A stretch of DNA of 64,000 nt. Source: Fibrobacter sp. UBA4223. Its GTDB lineage: Bacteria; Fibrobacterota; Fibrobacteria; Fibrobacterales; Fibrobacteraceae. The translations under genes were made by a program, and so were the position numbers. This document shows, piece by piece, positions 52,251-61,674 of the stretch. Below the pieces are notes generated by a model. That model did no database searches. It saw only the letters and a list, made by a program, of their open reading frames with translations, and was not told the origin of the DNA. The stretch's first letter is position 1. Each line of letters opens with the position of its first letter. Location: positions 24,581-88,580 of the forward strand of contig DFTB01000012.1 of the NCBI GenBank assembly GCA_002382975.1. The letters are read 5' to 3'.

Positions 52251-52334
52251 AAATACAGAAAAAGTGCATCCAAATATGGATCACACTATAACAAAAAATG
52301 TGAACAAATATTACGCAACAATCAGAAAAAAAAA

Positions 52335-52388
52335 GATCCCCGTGATTCTATCGGGGCTTTGCCCCTCCAGAATGACAACGGGGATGAC
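52335..52388. repeat. Long REP-like element with nested hairpins
   Basis: GATCCCCGTGATTCTATCGG ... CCAGAATGACAACGGGGATGAC. The outer ends and the inner GATTCTA/AGAATGAC unit match the element inside the ABC gene (15503-15559) in reverse orientation. Confidence 0.8.
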
Positions 52389-52437
52389 AATCGCCGCAAA
52401 AGCGGATGACTTTCGGATTACTTCGCGGCTGCCAGTT

Positions 52438-53640
52438 TTACTTAGCTGCTGCTTCGAAAGCGCGGCCAAGCTTTTCCAGCGCCTCGTCGCATTCCGCGGC
52501 ACTCACGTTCAGCGGAGGCAACATACGCAGCACGTTGCCCTTGGCGCTCAGCACCATGAGTTTTTCGTTGCGAGCGGCAGAAATGATGTTGCCTACCGGC
52601 ATCGATTCGTCGAGAGCGACACCGAGAATCAGGCCTTCACCGCGGATTTCCTTGGCGAAGCTGTACTTCTCTACAAGGGCGGCCAAACCAGCCTTCAACT
52701 GGGCAGAGCGTTCAGCCACATTCTTCAACAGGCCCGGAATTTGCTTCACAACAGCGAGACCTGCAGCGCAAGCAATCGGGTTACCACCGAATGTGGTACC
52801 GTGGTCGCCGGCCTTGAGCTGGTCAGCAATCTTCTGGCGCAGCAGCACCGCACCGAGCGGGAGTCCGCCGCCGATGCCCTTGGCCAAAGAAACGAGGTCA
52901 GGGTTCAGGCCATACTTTTCGAAACCGAGGAAGGTTCCAAGACGGCCCACGCCCGCCTGCACTTCGTCAACGATGACGAGGCAGCCGAATTCTTTCTGCA
53001 GGCTGTTAATCGTAGCGACCATCTCGGCAGAAAGCGTCATCACGCCGCCTTCGGCGGCGAGGCTTTCGAGCATGATGGCACATGTATTGCCATCCACCTC
53101 GGCCTTCAATGCGGCGCAGTCATTCCACGTAACATGCACGAAGTCACCCGGCATAGAACCGAAGCCTTCGCGAATAGCCGGCTGACCCGTTGCAGAAAGG
53201 GCGGCGAAAGTACGGCCGTGGAAACTGTTCACGAAGGTAATGATTTTCTGCCGGTTCTTTTCGCCCTTCCGGTCGAAGTACTTACGTGCGAACTTGATAG
53301 CGCCTTCGTTGGCTTCGGTACCGGAGTTGCAGAAGAAGGCCTTGTCGAACTTGGTGATTTCCAACAGGGCCTTGCCGAGTTCGATCTGCGGGTAGTTCGG
53401 GTAAAGGTTGCTGATGTGGTTGAAGTGGTTCATCTGTTCCACCACCGCATCCTTGATAGCCTGGTTCTGGTGACCGAGCGCGTTCACGGCGATACCCGCG
53501 ACGAAGTCCAGGTACTTATTGCCCTGATCGTCGTAGAGGTAAGAGCCTTCGCCCTTTACGAAGTTGATGTCAGCCTTGCCGTAGAGCGGCGCGATAATTT
53601 GTTTGTCCTGTTCGAGCAGGTTAGCGCAAGATTGTGCCAT
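52438..53640 (-). CDS. argD: Acetylornithine aminotransferase
   Basis: PLP-dependent class III aminotransferase that converts N-acetylglutamate semialdehyde to N-acetylornithine in arginine synthesis. The 400-residue protein has YLDFVAGIAVNALGH, CNSGTEANEGAIKFAR (PLP phosphate loop), FHGRTFAALSATGQ, the cofactor Asp in VIVDEVQAGVGRLG, the Schiff-base Lys in LVSLAKGIGGGLPLG, and 'HGTTFGGNPIACAAGLAVVK'. It overlaps argB by 20 bases, with an SD (GGAGATTTAAACT) inside the argB end, so the two are one operon. argD and argB-only pairing suggests the other arg genes lie elsewhere. Confidence 0.95.
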   Translation of the reverse strand: MAQSCANLLEQDKQIIAPLYGKADINFVKGEGSYLYDDQGNKYLDFVAGIAVNALGHQNQAIKDAVVEQMNHFNHISNLYPNYPQIELGKALLEITKFDKAFFCNSGTEANEGAIKFARKYFDRKGEKNRQKIITFVNSFHGRTFAALSATGQPAIREGFGSMPGDFVHVTWNDCAALKAEVDGNTCAIMLESLAAEGGVMTLSAEMVATINSLQKEFGCLVIVDEVQAGVGRLGTFLGFEKYGLNPDLVSLAKGIGGGLPLGAVLLRQKIADQLKAGDHGTTFGGNPIACAAGLAVVKQIPGLLKNVAERSAQLKAGLAALVEKYSFAKEIRGEGLILGVALDESMPVGNIISAARNEKLMVLSAKGNVLRMLPPLNVSAAECDEALEKLGRAFEAAAK

Positions 53641-54412
53641 AGTTTAAATCTCCATTAATTTGTTTGCCAAAGTGTTCCGCGTCCTTCCAACCCACGATGT
53701 GGATACTCTTGAGTCCTCGTCGGATCGACTTGAAACTCTCGCGGACTTTGGGAATCATACCGCCGGAGATGACGCCAGCTTCGATCAGCTTTTCGGCGTC
53801 CGCTTCGCTCAGTTCGGGAATTACATTCTTGTTTTCGTCCATCACGCCCGGCACATCGCTCACCAGCACGAACTGGTCGGCTTCGAGCGCCACAGCCAGT
53901 TCAGATGCGGCGGTGTCTGCGTTCACGTTCCAGCTCACAACCTTACCGTTTGCATCGGGACCAATCGAAATCGGGCTCACTACGGGAACAAACCCCGCAC
54001 CCCAGAGCGCGGTCACAATGCCCGGGTTTACCTTCTTGATTTCACCCACCAGGCCAAGGTCCACCTTGCCCTGCTTCTTGACCACCTGGAACAAGTTCGC
54101 GTCTACGCCCGAAATACCAACGGCGCCACAGCCGTTGTTCAAGAGCATGCGCACAAGCTTCTTGTTCACGTGGCCAGAGAGGGTCATCTCGACCATCTTC
54201 ATGATGCCGGGCGTCGTCACACGCAGACCGTCGATGAATGTCGGTTGTTCCTTGAGCAAGGCGATATTCTCGTTGATGTCCTTGCCACCGCCGTGAACCA
54301 CGGCCACCTGACAGCCACTACCTGGGAGTGTAGAGACTGCCGACACAAAATCAGCCAGCTTAGCTTCGTCGATTGCCAGGCTGCCACCAATTTTTACAAC
54401 CACTTTTTTCAT
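53621..54412 (-). CDS. argB: Acetylglutamate kinase
   Basis: Phosphorylates N-acetylglutamate, the second step of arginine synthesis. The 263-residue amino-acid-kinase fold has KIGGSLAID near 7, AVVHGGGKDINENI near 38, the substrate-binding NVNADTAASELAVALEADQF near 175-195, and SGGMIPKV near 226. It lacks the N-terminal helix seen in arginine-inhibited hexameric enzymes, so it may be the arginine-insensitive dimer type (inference). SD: GAGAGGACAGCACCCGCG is distant; the start is set by homology. First gene of argB-argD. Confidence 0.95.
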   Translation of the reverse strand: MKKVVVKIGGSLAIDEAKLADFVSAVSTLPGSGCQVAVVHGGGKDINENIALLKEQPTFIDGLRVTTPGIMKMVEMTLSGHVNKKLVRMLLNNGCGAVGISGVDANLFQVVKKQGKVDLGLVGEIKKVNPGIVTALWGAGFVPVVSPISIGPDANGKVVSWNVNADTAASELAVALEADQFVLVSDVPGVMDENKNVIPELSEADAEKLIEAGVISGGMIPKVRESFKSIRRGLKSIHIVGWKDAEHFGKQINGDLNYGTILR

Positions 54413-54632
54413 CGCGGGTGCTGTCCTCTCGATTTGTTCGCCTTAAAAGACGATGAATTTCCGCCCGCAAATTTAGAAAAATGCTTGCGGGCGGGGCCCC
54501 AGCTCGGAGTTGCGAAGGCCGCACGGGCCCCTCCCTGCACCCTCCCCATCCTTGGCCGACGCTTTTTTTTTCTCACAGCGCCCTTTTTTCTGCATAAATT
54601 GATTCTATCTTCTTTTTCACATTCAATTTTTT

Positions 54633-54642
54633 TATATTGTGC
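54633..54642 (+). promoter_or_regulatory. Candidate promoter box for the ferredoxin gene
   Basis: TATATTGTGC lies 34 bases before the ATG in the 264-base divergent gap with argB. It matches the box upstream of the 2276-3658 lipoprotein gene (TATATTGTG). The rest of the gap is T-rich with no gene. Confidence 0.4.
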
Positions 54643-54676
54643 TTATAACACAAACCAAAGACACAAGAGGTAAATT

Positions 54677-54874
54677 ATGGCTATTTCTAGAGTTTGGCTG
54701 GATGAATCCAGCGACGAATGCGTATCTTGCGGCGCCTGCGAAGCTACTTGCGACGCAGTGTTCAGCGTTCCCGAAAAGATGCAGGTGAAGGAAGGCGTTG
54801 ACTATTCCGCTTACGAAAGCGAAATCAAGGACGCTGCCGACTCCTGCCCCGCCGGCGTCATCAAGTACGAGTAA
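54677..54874 (+). CDS. Small ferredoxin
   Basis: A 65-residue electron carrier: CVSCGACEATC near 15-25 gives CxxCxxCxxxC, and a distal SCPAGVIKY gives the CP motif. The spacing fits a monocluster 4Fe-4S (or 3Fe-4S) ferredoxin of the Fer4 type. An SD (AAGAGGTAAATT) precedes the start and a strong bidirectional terminator follows, so it is monocistronic. Codon use suggests good expression. Confidence 0.92.
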   Translation: MAISRVWLDESSDECVSCGACEATCDAVFSVPEKMQVKEGVDYSAYESEIKDAADSCPAGVIKYE

Positions 54875-54923
54875 AGCGATTAGGGAAGGCTTCCGCCCTC
54901 CCTAAAATCTACCTTACAAATTT

Positions 54924-54955
54924 AAAAAGACCTCCCCTACGGGAGGTCTTTTTTC
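54924..54955. terminator. Bidirectional terminator (ferredoxin and GH9 genes)
   Basis: AAAAAGACCTCCCCTACGGG-AGGTCTTTTTT: an 8-bp stem flanked by A- and T-runs, usable from both sides. Confidence 0.92.
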
Positions 54956-54971
54956 GGATATCCGTCATAAA

Positions 54972-57900
54972 TCACTTGATACGGCGGTAGCCCATGGAAA
55001 TTCTCTTTTCCTTGTTCTGCTTTTTCACCGTTCCAGCGCGATGTTTCTTGTTGGCCGTAGGCGCAATAGCCACTTCCTTCGTATGGAAGAGGAACTTCGA
55101 CACGTAGGGGCCTGTCGCAATGGCCCTGCCGTTTGCTGCAGCGGGGTTACCATCGTGAGGCAGCCACTCAAGCTTCAGGTGGATGGTTCCGTCGGCAGAC
55201 AACTTGTCAATTCCAATTTCATCCAGATCAAATTCGTATTCCGTCTGGGTTACATGGGCTCCCATGTTGGTATAGATATCCAACGTAAATGCGATATGAG
55301 CCTTCCAGGCGAAATTATCCAACGAATCCTTCTGGAGCAAAATCGGCATCTCCACATCGATGTTAAACACCGGGCCTCCATGCTTGTAAGCGGCAGTGTC
55401 GTAAGAGAGCATGGAACTGTACGGAGTCAACTTCTTCTTGCCATTTGCGATAAGGGTTTCCTCTGAACCGCTCAACACGCTCAGGCGGAAGTCCTCGTCC
55501 TTTTCGGGCATGTTGCCTGCAAACAGGTCGTCACCCTTAGCCGTAGTGCTCACACCTTCGGCCATCTTCACCCTGAACCGGACGTCTTCAATCTCGCCCA
55601 CCACCGGAACCCAGGGGCTTTCTTCACCCGGCAACAGGTTCGCCTTGTCCTTTGTAATGGAATTGACTGTTGTCGGCAAACGCAGAGAATCACCGATATG
55701 CACATGATTGTCCGCATCTTCTTCACGGAAAGCGAAAGTCCAATACATCACATCTAGATACTTGTCCAGCTTCGTGTCAGCTGGCTGATAATAGGACTTC
55801 AGGCCTTCGTGGAACCGTTCAATGAACTGGGCTTTTTCGTTTCCGGAAGCCACCAGAGGCTCCGACAGTTCTACACGAAGAGCGTAAGTCGAGCCATACT
55901 TACTAAGCCTTGCAGCCGTCAGCACCGGCGGGCAATCGTCGTTCAAGGAGTAGCTCTTGTCGAAGAAGCCTCCTTCTTCGCCCTTGCGGGGCATTACGGA
56001 GCCCTTTCCACCACGGCTACCATAGGTCTTTTTCAAGAATACACCTTCGGGAATCTTGATACGCATAGCCGTATGTTTCTGCAACAACGTGTCATGGCCC
56101 GTCGTATCAATCACGTAGTTCCAGATGGTGTCGTTCTTCACCGCATTCTGGGTCTTGTCCTTATAGCTGCATGCGTACTTGACCGGCAAGCCTGTTATAG
56201 GATCCAAGACATCCACCTCCACCATCGTGTGGGTGGTTGTATCTTCCACCAATGTCGTCTGATTGCACCAAACAGTATCCTGTCCAATAACTTCTTTATA
56301 AGAGACCTGCTTTACTTCCATGGAGGAATCTTTCTTGGTCAAAATCGGCTTGATGACCGGGTCGCCCTGGATAGTGTCCAAAGACCAGTCTTTCTGATTC
56401 TTGAAAGCCCTGTATATTTCCGGAGAACCCCAATATATATCAAAGCTGTCCAGCATATCTTTGTCACGCAACAGGGATTCGAATTCCAGATAAATCTCTT
56501 CGGGTTGGCCATCGCCCATCTTGTCGGTGATGCGGGCAAAGGTAACAGGCACAGGACGCACAGATTCCGTGACGGTCACAGGGCCAGCACAATTGCTCAG
56601 ACTGTTCATTCCCAGGTCAGACACGCCAAAGTCTGCAAGAATTTCAGCCTTCTGACCCGGCTTGAATATTTCTCCATTTGTATTTCCTTCGATAACATAG
56701 AGCCAGCTGCGTCCATTGTCCGAAGTCGTAGCGCTTACCACAGAGATGCCCGCCTGAGAAACTTCGGCAGAACCGTTGGTGACCCGCAGTGGCCAAACGC
56801 TATAAGAAGCTAGCATCACCGGTTCTGTGAAGATAACCTTCAAGGTATCCTGGGCATACTGGTGATTCTCGTTTTCCAGAATAGTCACGCCCTTGAGAGT
56901 CGGGGCGATACCATCCTTGATGGGGGCCTTTTCCGTAGTGACAACGCCCTTCTCCGTAATGTAGAACGTCACCGTGCCTGCGGGAGCACCCGTCTGCGGA
57001 ACCTGGCCCGCATTCGGTGTAAACACAGCTTCGGCGCCATTGACGCTAGAGGGTTTCAACAGAACCGTCAAAGGCTTGGTGGTCGTCGTGGAATCAAATT
57101 CAAAGAGGGCGCTGTCCAAGGTTATACCATTACCGAAGGTGCTACCGCTGAAGGTGGCCACAATCTTGTCGCCCCTGGCGTTGCAGTCCGTATCCTGCAC
57201 CACAACGTCCTGGGGTACCGGGTGCGTGGGATCCGCAAAGAAGTACTGCGTTGCCACATCTTCTTCGTCTTCGGCATCGATGTAGGTAATCGTAATCTCG
57301 TCACCACCAAAGAACGACACCTTGGGGAGTTTCACATCCTTTTCAGCAATAGCGGTAATCAGATCGCTCTTGAATTCACCTGTTGTTTCGTTCACGCGAT
57401 TGAGGGTCAATGTATCGATAGCACCGGTCCTAGAATTTTCAACCAGAACCTTAATCGTCTTGTTAGAACGATTGTCCTTGTCCTTAACCACCACGTAGAA
57501 CTTCAAAGAACCGTCTGTAGCGGCAGGGCTAGAAACAGAAGACCCGTCTTCCTTGACAAGGGTCAAAATGCCCGCAGTGCGGTCCCCCTTGCTAAACTGC
57601 ACATAGTAGCTGCGGTTCACAAAGGCACAACCGCCGTTTTCTTGGCATTCGGCACATTCGGGATCTGGGCCCGCAAAGACGGTAACGTCAATTTTGTTGG
57701 TACCGATGCTCATCTTTGCAGGAATATCCAAGTCATACCTTTGCGTTTCTTTGTTGAATACAGCCGCCGTCTTGAGCTGTTCCTTGGTAAGGGCAACGCC
57801 ATTCACCCAGATAGAAGTCACATAGCCACCCTCCGAAATGGAGACCTCACCCGTCAAGTGCATAGTGCTCTTAGTAGAGTCAATCTGGATGTAAGAACCG

Positions 57901-60900
57901 TTAGAAACATTGAATGGCGGGTCATAAGACAGAGTCATTTCGTAGTTGGCGCGCTTGGTAGTCATTTCCTTGTAAGAAGGACTGTAACCCCAAACGAATT
58001 CGTCCTTACGATAAACAGCCAAGTAAGGATCCACAGGAGCCATATCATCGTCTCCGAAATCCTTATCCAGCATGGGCATTCCCTCGTAGTCCACACGCTC
58101 TGAAGGAGACGCTCCCTGAACATGGGGGCTCCAGGTCCAGTCACCACTGTCCTTGGAGAAACGCTTCTGCGGAGTCGAACGCAAAGGTTCGCAAACCGTA
58201 GAACCCGGCTGGTGCATTCCCTTAGAGAACCCAAGGTCTATACGCATGCGTGAAGAAGACTTGATGGTGGTGCTACCCAAGGGCGCCGGGAAATACCAAT
58301 CGTACTTTCCAGTAGCAGGGTCATAAGTATCTTCCAGTTTGACAGCCTGGGAGCCGCGCAAAAGTCCTCGAATTTCAGAATCGTTTTCGCAGGGCTTGTT
58401 GAAGCCCGCTTCGTCGTATGCCTGACAGATATCGCTGTCAATCATCAAGGCACATTCTGCAAGTTCCGCTTCCGTCGCTGTCAGATAAAGCCTAAGAGTC
58501 AAGCTATCAAAAGCCCTGTTCTCTCGGTTGAAAAGGTTCAGGTTCAAGAAATCCATATCGCCGAACACGTACTGGTAGGCTCGGACCTCAAACTTATATT
58601 GGGTCACCGGCGTGGTAAAGCTCAGGGGCAAGCCCTTCAGGTTCACGGCCTGCCGCACACCGTTACTTTCCACCACAAAGTAATAAGTTGTCTTTTCCTT
58701 GAGGCCGCCAATCTTCACATAATGGAAATTGGTGGGAATACCGCTCACGTCAGCGTTGCCGTCACCCGTATTCCAATGCATCTTGTCGTAGGTGGTAAGA
58801 ACCGTATCCCAATACATCTTGGATTCGTACTGGCCGTTAGGCGTGAACCACATAATCTCGGCACTGTCGGCAGAGACGTTACAGACCTTCACGTTCTGGA
58901 TATCGGCTGCAGGAGGTTCACTGGCCAGCGTCGTGAAGTTGTAGGGCGTAAGGGTAGAATCCACCAGCCAGCGGGTAGAATAGCGTTCGCTGCGGGCGTT
59001 GATGGCCACAACCTTGAAGTAATAGGTGGTACCGTTCTTCAGCCCCTTCATGTGGATAGTATGCTTGACTCCGGGAACCGTATCTGCCGCCACACTAGAA
59101 TAGGGGCCCGTTTCCTTATCACTGTAGAGGATCATGGCCTGGCCACGAACATCCTGATTGATATTCACGATAGCCGAATCATAGCCTACATAGCGAATTT
59201 CCACGTCCACCTTCGATGGAGCGCGGTTACGGTCTTCTTCGTGAACGGCCAGGGCTCCAGCGGCAAGGAACATGGCCGTACCGTCGATACAAGTTTCGGC
59301 CAGATGGTAATCTTCCCAGCTCAAGGTACTCGGCGCCCAACTGTTCGCACCGCTTGCACTAGGAGTCACCCCACCAAACAAAGCTCCCACGGGAGGGTTG
59401 TAAACATAGGCCGCACCAGGCATATTCTTGCCTTCGGGGTTTGCCGCACGGTGGTGCGGATGGGCATCGTTCTTGTCGCCGATACCCAACAAGAAGGACA
59501 CATCCCAGGGGTTCACGCCAAGCATGTAGTTCAACTGATTGATTCCCAGCTGCTTCATCTCAGCAGAGTGCCAATTCTGGACACCCTTCTGCGGGAGCTT
59601 CACACCTTCCAAATCCTTGGTCACATCGGCATAGGCAAACACTTCAAAAATATTGCCCGCCTGATAACGGTTGTAAATCCAGGTCTGGTCTGTCTGCATA
59701 TTGTACCAGATGTCACCATAAGAAAGATTGTTCGGATTGAACAAGCCCGGAAGGGCAATAGTATTGCTGCCAGAACCCGACAAAACGCTCAAGTTTGTTG
59801 CCAACAGGTAAGCTACATTTTCAGCATATTTCAAACGGGTCTTATCATCGATACCATACTTGAGGCCGGTTTCGGTATCCCTCAAGAGCAACTTGTAAAA
59901 GCCATAAAGCGTATAGGTGTAAGCATTCGCCCAGCTGGTGTTCTTGCTGGATTTACGCATGCCGTCACGGCTCCAGGCCATCCAACCGCCATTGAAAAAT
60001 CCTGCAGTACCTTCCTGTTCCACACCGATGGTCTTATCTTCCACGGCGTCATTCAAGTAAGACATATCCGGACTTGCCGGATTATAGGTCGCATAATGGA
60101 GAGCAATAGCGGCAAGGGCCAGGTCGTCGTGAGATTCGTTGTTGCCGTTGTAAGCAGGGCTAGACCAACCGTCGGCCACCTTGTTATAAACATAGGGTTT
60201 TCCGCCATCGTAGGTTCCCGGTCCAAGGGACTTTTCCTTCAGCTTCAGGTTCTTGGCAAATTCGTAAAGTTTCTTGGCTACCACAAGGCAGCTGTCTGCA
60301 AAGGGCTTGTCATAGACGGCGTAGTCCTTAGAGAGAATGGCAAGGCCCGCAGCAATCTGACCGGAAATGTTGGAACCCAGCTCTCCCAAACGAATATCAC
60401 GTTCATGGGGGCCGCCACGACCGACAACGCTCGTCGGCAAGGCATCCTGGTTTTCGGGCCTACCCCACCAGCCGTGGTCAGCACCAAAGTTACCCACAGA
60501 AACCGCCATATTGTCAATAACGCCGTCTGCAAAGTTATAAGCCCGCAAGAAGAAATCGGCTCCGTGCTTGGCCTCGCGCAAGATGTCGGGAACACCATCG
60601 GTATTCACCGTCTCGCCGTGGTTGTAAGCATAATTGTCGTCGTCCCTATCGGGGTTCGAACCGGCCATGACGGCAAGCACCATAAAGGCATAAGCCTGAG
60701 TCTGGGATTCTTTCAGGTGGTCACCGCAGTCGTACCAGCCGCCCTGCAGGGCACCCTCTTTAGCAACAAAACCGGTCACACCATCAGTACCCGTCACGAA
60801 CTTGCCACCGCCGTCCTTGGTGTGGCTCGGGGCATGGAACCAGGATTCCGAATTGCCGGAGCGGTTGATACCGTAAAACTTGATGGTGGCATCGCGCACC

Positions 60901-61553
60901 ATGGAATACACACGGTCACTAATGATGAAGGTAGAAGAATATTCCTTGCCAACAAGAATTCGCAGGCGCTCGTTCTGCGGAAGCGAAAGAGTGGCAAGAC
61001 TACCCACGCAGATAAAGCCCGTAGGCCCTGTAGCCGTCACCTCGTAACGTTTCTGGTTTGCCGTAGCCGCATTGGTACCCGCCGCGATTTTCCAGGAGGA
61101 TTCCGTGTCAAAACCGGAATTTTGGAAGGTCCCGCCAGTAGCAACTGTTTTCCCTTCTAGATTCACCACGCTGAAAGATTCGGCGCAGGCTCCAGGAGAG
61201 ACATAGTAGAACTGCTTTTCCGGGTCATCGGGCAAATAACCAGCCTGGTTCACACGAATACGGCCAATTCTCAGGTTACGTGCATCCAGAAAAGCCTGGT
61301 TCAGGGTGTCGGGAACAAAACCGTTAGGGACAAAGTCCTGGGGAACCGCTCCTACAGGGGGGACCGGATTGCGTTTGGTCTTGTTGGGGACGAACTTGCT
61401 GAAACTCTCGACCGTACCACCATTGTCAACAGAAGCCGTATCCCATACCAAAGGCCATACGGGGCGAATCAGGTCATAGGGCGTAGGTTGTTCCTGCTCA
61501 GCGGCAAAAGCCAGAGCACTGAGGGTACATAACAAAACGGCAAAGAATCGCAC
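54972..61553 (-). CDS. Giant secreted GH9 cellulase with long C-terminal beta-domain region
   Basis: A 2193-residue exported endo-beta-glucanase. I place the start at the GTG at 61553 (MRFFAVLLCTLSALAFAAEQ) because AAAGGAG lies five bases before it and TATAAT about 40 bases upstream; the ATG at 61586 has no SD. An Ig-like CelD-N domain (about 100-190, RIRVNQAGYLPDDPEKQFYY) precedes the GH9 catalytic domain: GGWYDCGDHLK near 270-280 with both Asp, 'NPEGKNMPGAAYVYNPP', and the acid Glu in LAETCIDG near 753. Two FN3 domains follow (about 785-985), then some 1200 residues of beta domains of unknown type with Cys pairs. A basic tail ends KRISMGYRRIK. No CBM11 or T9SS type A-like domain is seen. 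Confidence 0.93.
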   Translation of the reverse strand: MRFFAVLLCTLSALAFAAEQEQPTPYDLIRPVWPLVWDTASVDNGGTVESFSKFVPNKTKRNPVPPVGAVPQDFVPNGFVPDTLNQAFLDARNLRIGRIRVNQAGYLPDDPEKQFYYVSPGACAESFSVVNLEGKTVATGGTFQNSGFDTESSWKIAAGTNAATANQKRYEVTATGPTGFICVGSLATLSLPQNERLRILVGKEYSSTFIISDRVYSMVRDATIKFYGINRSGNSESWFHAPSHTKDGGGKFVTGTDGVTGFVAKEGALQGGWYDCGDHLKESQTQAYAFMVLAVMAGSNPDRDDDNYAYNHGETVNTDGVPDILREAKHGADFFLRAYNFADGVIDNMAVSVGNFGADHGWWGRPENQDALPTSVVGRGGPHERDIRLGELGSNISGQIAAGLAILSKDYAVYDKPFADSCLVVAKKLYEFAKNLKLKEKSLGPGTYDGGKPYVYNKVADGWSSPAYNGNNESHDDLALAAIALHYATYNPASPDMSYLNDAVEDKTIGVEQEGTAGFFNGGWMAWSRDGMRKSSKNTSWANAYTYTLYGFYKLLLRDTETGLKYGIDDKTRLKYAENVAYLLATNLSVLSGSGSNTIALPGLFNPNNLSYGDIWYNMQTDQTWIYNRYQAGNIFEVFAYADVTKDLEGVKLPQKGVQNWHSAEMKQLGINQLNYMLGVNPWDVSFLLGIGDKNDAHPHHRAANPEGKNMPGAAYVYNPPVGALFGGVTPSASGANSWAPSTLSWEDYHLAETCIDGTAMFLAAGALAVHEEDRNRAPSKVDVEIRYVGYDSAIVNINQDVRGQAMILYSDKETGPYSSVAADTVPGVKHTIHMKGLKNGTTYYFKVVAINARSERYSTRWLVDSTLTPYNFTTLASEPPAADIQNVKVCNVSADSAEIMWFTPNGQYESKMYWDTVLTTYDKMHWNTGDGNADVSGIPTNFHYVKIGGLKEKTTYYFVVESNGVRQAVNLKGLPLSFTTPVTQYKFEVRAYQYVFGDMDFLNLNLFNRENRAFDSLTLRLYLTATEAELAECALMIDSDICQAYDEAGFNKPCENDSEIRGLLRGSQAVKLEDTYDPATGKYDWYFPAPLGSTTIKSSSRMRIDLGFSKGMHQPGSTVCEPLRSTPQKRFSKDSGDWTWSPHVQGASPSERVDYEGMPMLDKDFGDDDMAPVDPYLAVYRKDEFVWGYSPSYKEMTTKRANYEMTLSYDPPFNVSNGSYIQIDSTKSTMHLTGEVSISEGGYVTSIWVNGVALTKEQLKTAAVFNKETQRYDLDIPAKMSIGTNKIDVTVFAGPDPECAECQENGGCAFVNRSYYVQFSKGDRTAGILTLVKEDGSSVSSPAATDGSLKFYVVVKDKDNRSNKTIKVLVENSRTGAIDTLTLNRVNETTGEFKSDLITAIAEKDVKLPKVSFFGGDEITITYIDAEDEEDVATQYFFADPTHPVPQDVVVQDTDCNARGDKIVATFSGSTFGNGITLDSALFEFDSTTTTKPLTVLLKPSSVNGAEAVFTPNAGQVPQTGAPAGTVTFYITEKGVVTTEKAPIKDGIAPTLKGVTILENENHQYAQDTLKVIFTEPVMLASYSVWPLRVTNGSAEVSQAGISVVSATTSDNGRSWLYVIEGNTNGEIFKPGQKAEILADFGVSDLGMNSLSNCAGPVTVTESVRPVPVTFARITDKMGDGQPEEIYLEFESLLRDKDMLDSFDIYWGSPEIYRAFKNQKDWSLDTIQGDPVIKPILTKKDSSMEVKQVSYKEVIGQDTVWCNQTTLVEDTTTHTMVEVDVLDPITGLPVKYACSYKDKTQNAVKNDTIWNYVIDTTGHDTLLQKHTAMRIKIPEGVFLKKTYGSRGGKGSVMPRKGEEGGFFDKSYSLNDDCPPVLTAARLSKYGSTYALRVELSEPLVASGNEKAQFIERFHEGLKSYYQPADTKLDKYLDVMYWTFAFREEDADNHVHIGDSLRLPTTVNSITKDKANLLPGEESPWVPVVGEIEDVRFRVKMAEGVSTTAKGDDLFAGNMPEKDEDFRLSVLSGSEETLIANGKKKLTPYSSMLSYDTAAYKHGGPVFNIDVEMPILLQKDSLDNFAWKAHIAFTLDIYTNMGAHVTQTEYEFDLDEIGIDKLSADGTIHLKLEWLPHDGNPAAANGRAIATGPYVSKFLFHTKEVAIAPTANKKHRAGTVKKQNKEKRISMGYRRIK

Positions 61554-61590
61554 GACAACTCCTTTTAGCACCCGAATCCCAAACATGCTA

Positions 61591-61596
61591 ATTATA
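61591..61596 (-). promoter_or_regulatory. TATAAT box upstream of the GH9 gene
   Basis: The reverse strand reads TATAAT, placing the likely transcript start near 61585 and leaving a leader of about 30 bases before the GTG start with its AAAGGAG. Confidence 0.5.
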
Positions 61597-61661
61597 GTAT
61601 CTTTTTTATTAAAATCGGCAATGTAGCAAAAAAATTACACCTGACACCATTACATTTTGAC

Positions 61662-61674
61662 TATATTCTACCTC
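61662..61674 (+). promoter_or_regulatory. Candidate leaderless promoter box
   Basis: TATATT, CTACCTC, then the ATG of the lipoprotein gene at 61675. No SD. Confidence 0.4.

Noticed and set aside
58599..61160. 853-codon open frame antisense to the GH9 gene, and similar long antisense frames at 39565-41226, 47292-48935, 27329-28912 and 49289-50887
   Set aside because: They mirror strongly codon-biased real genes, lack SDs and recognisable domains, and have His/Gly/Arg-rich shadow composition.
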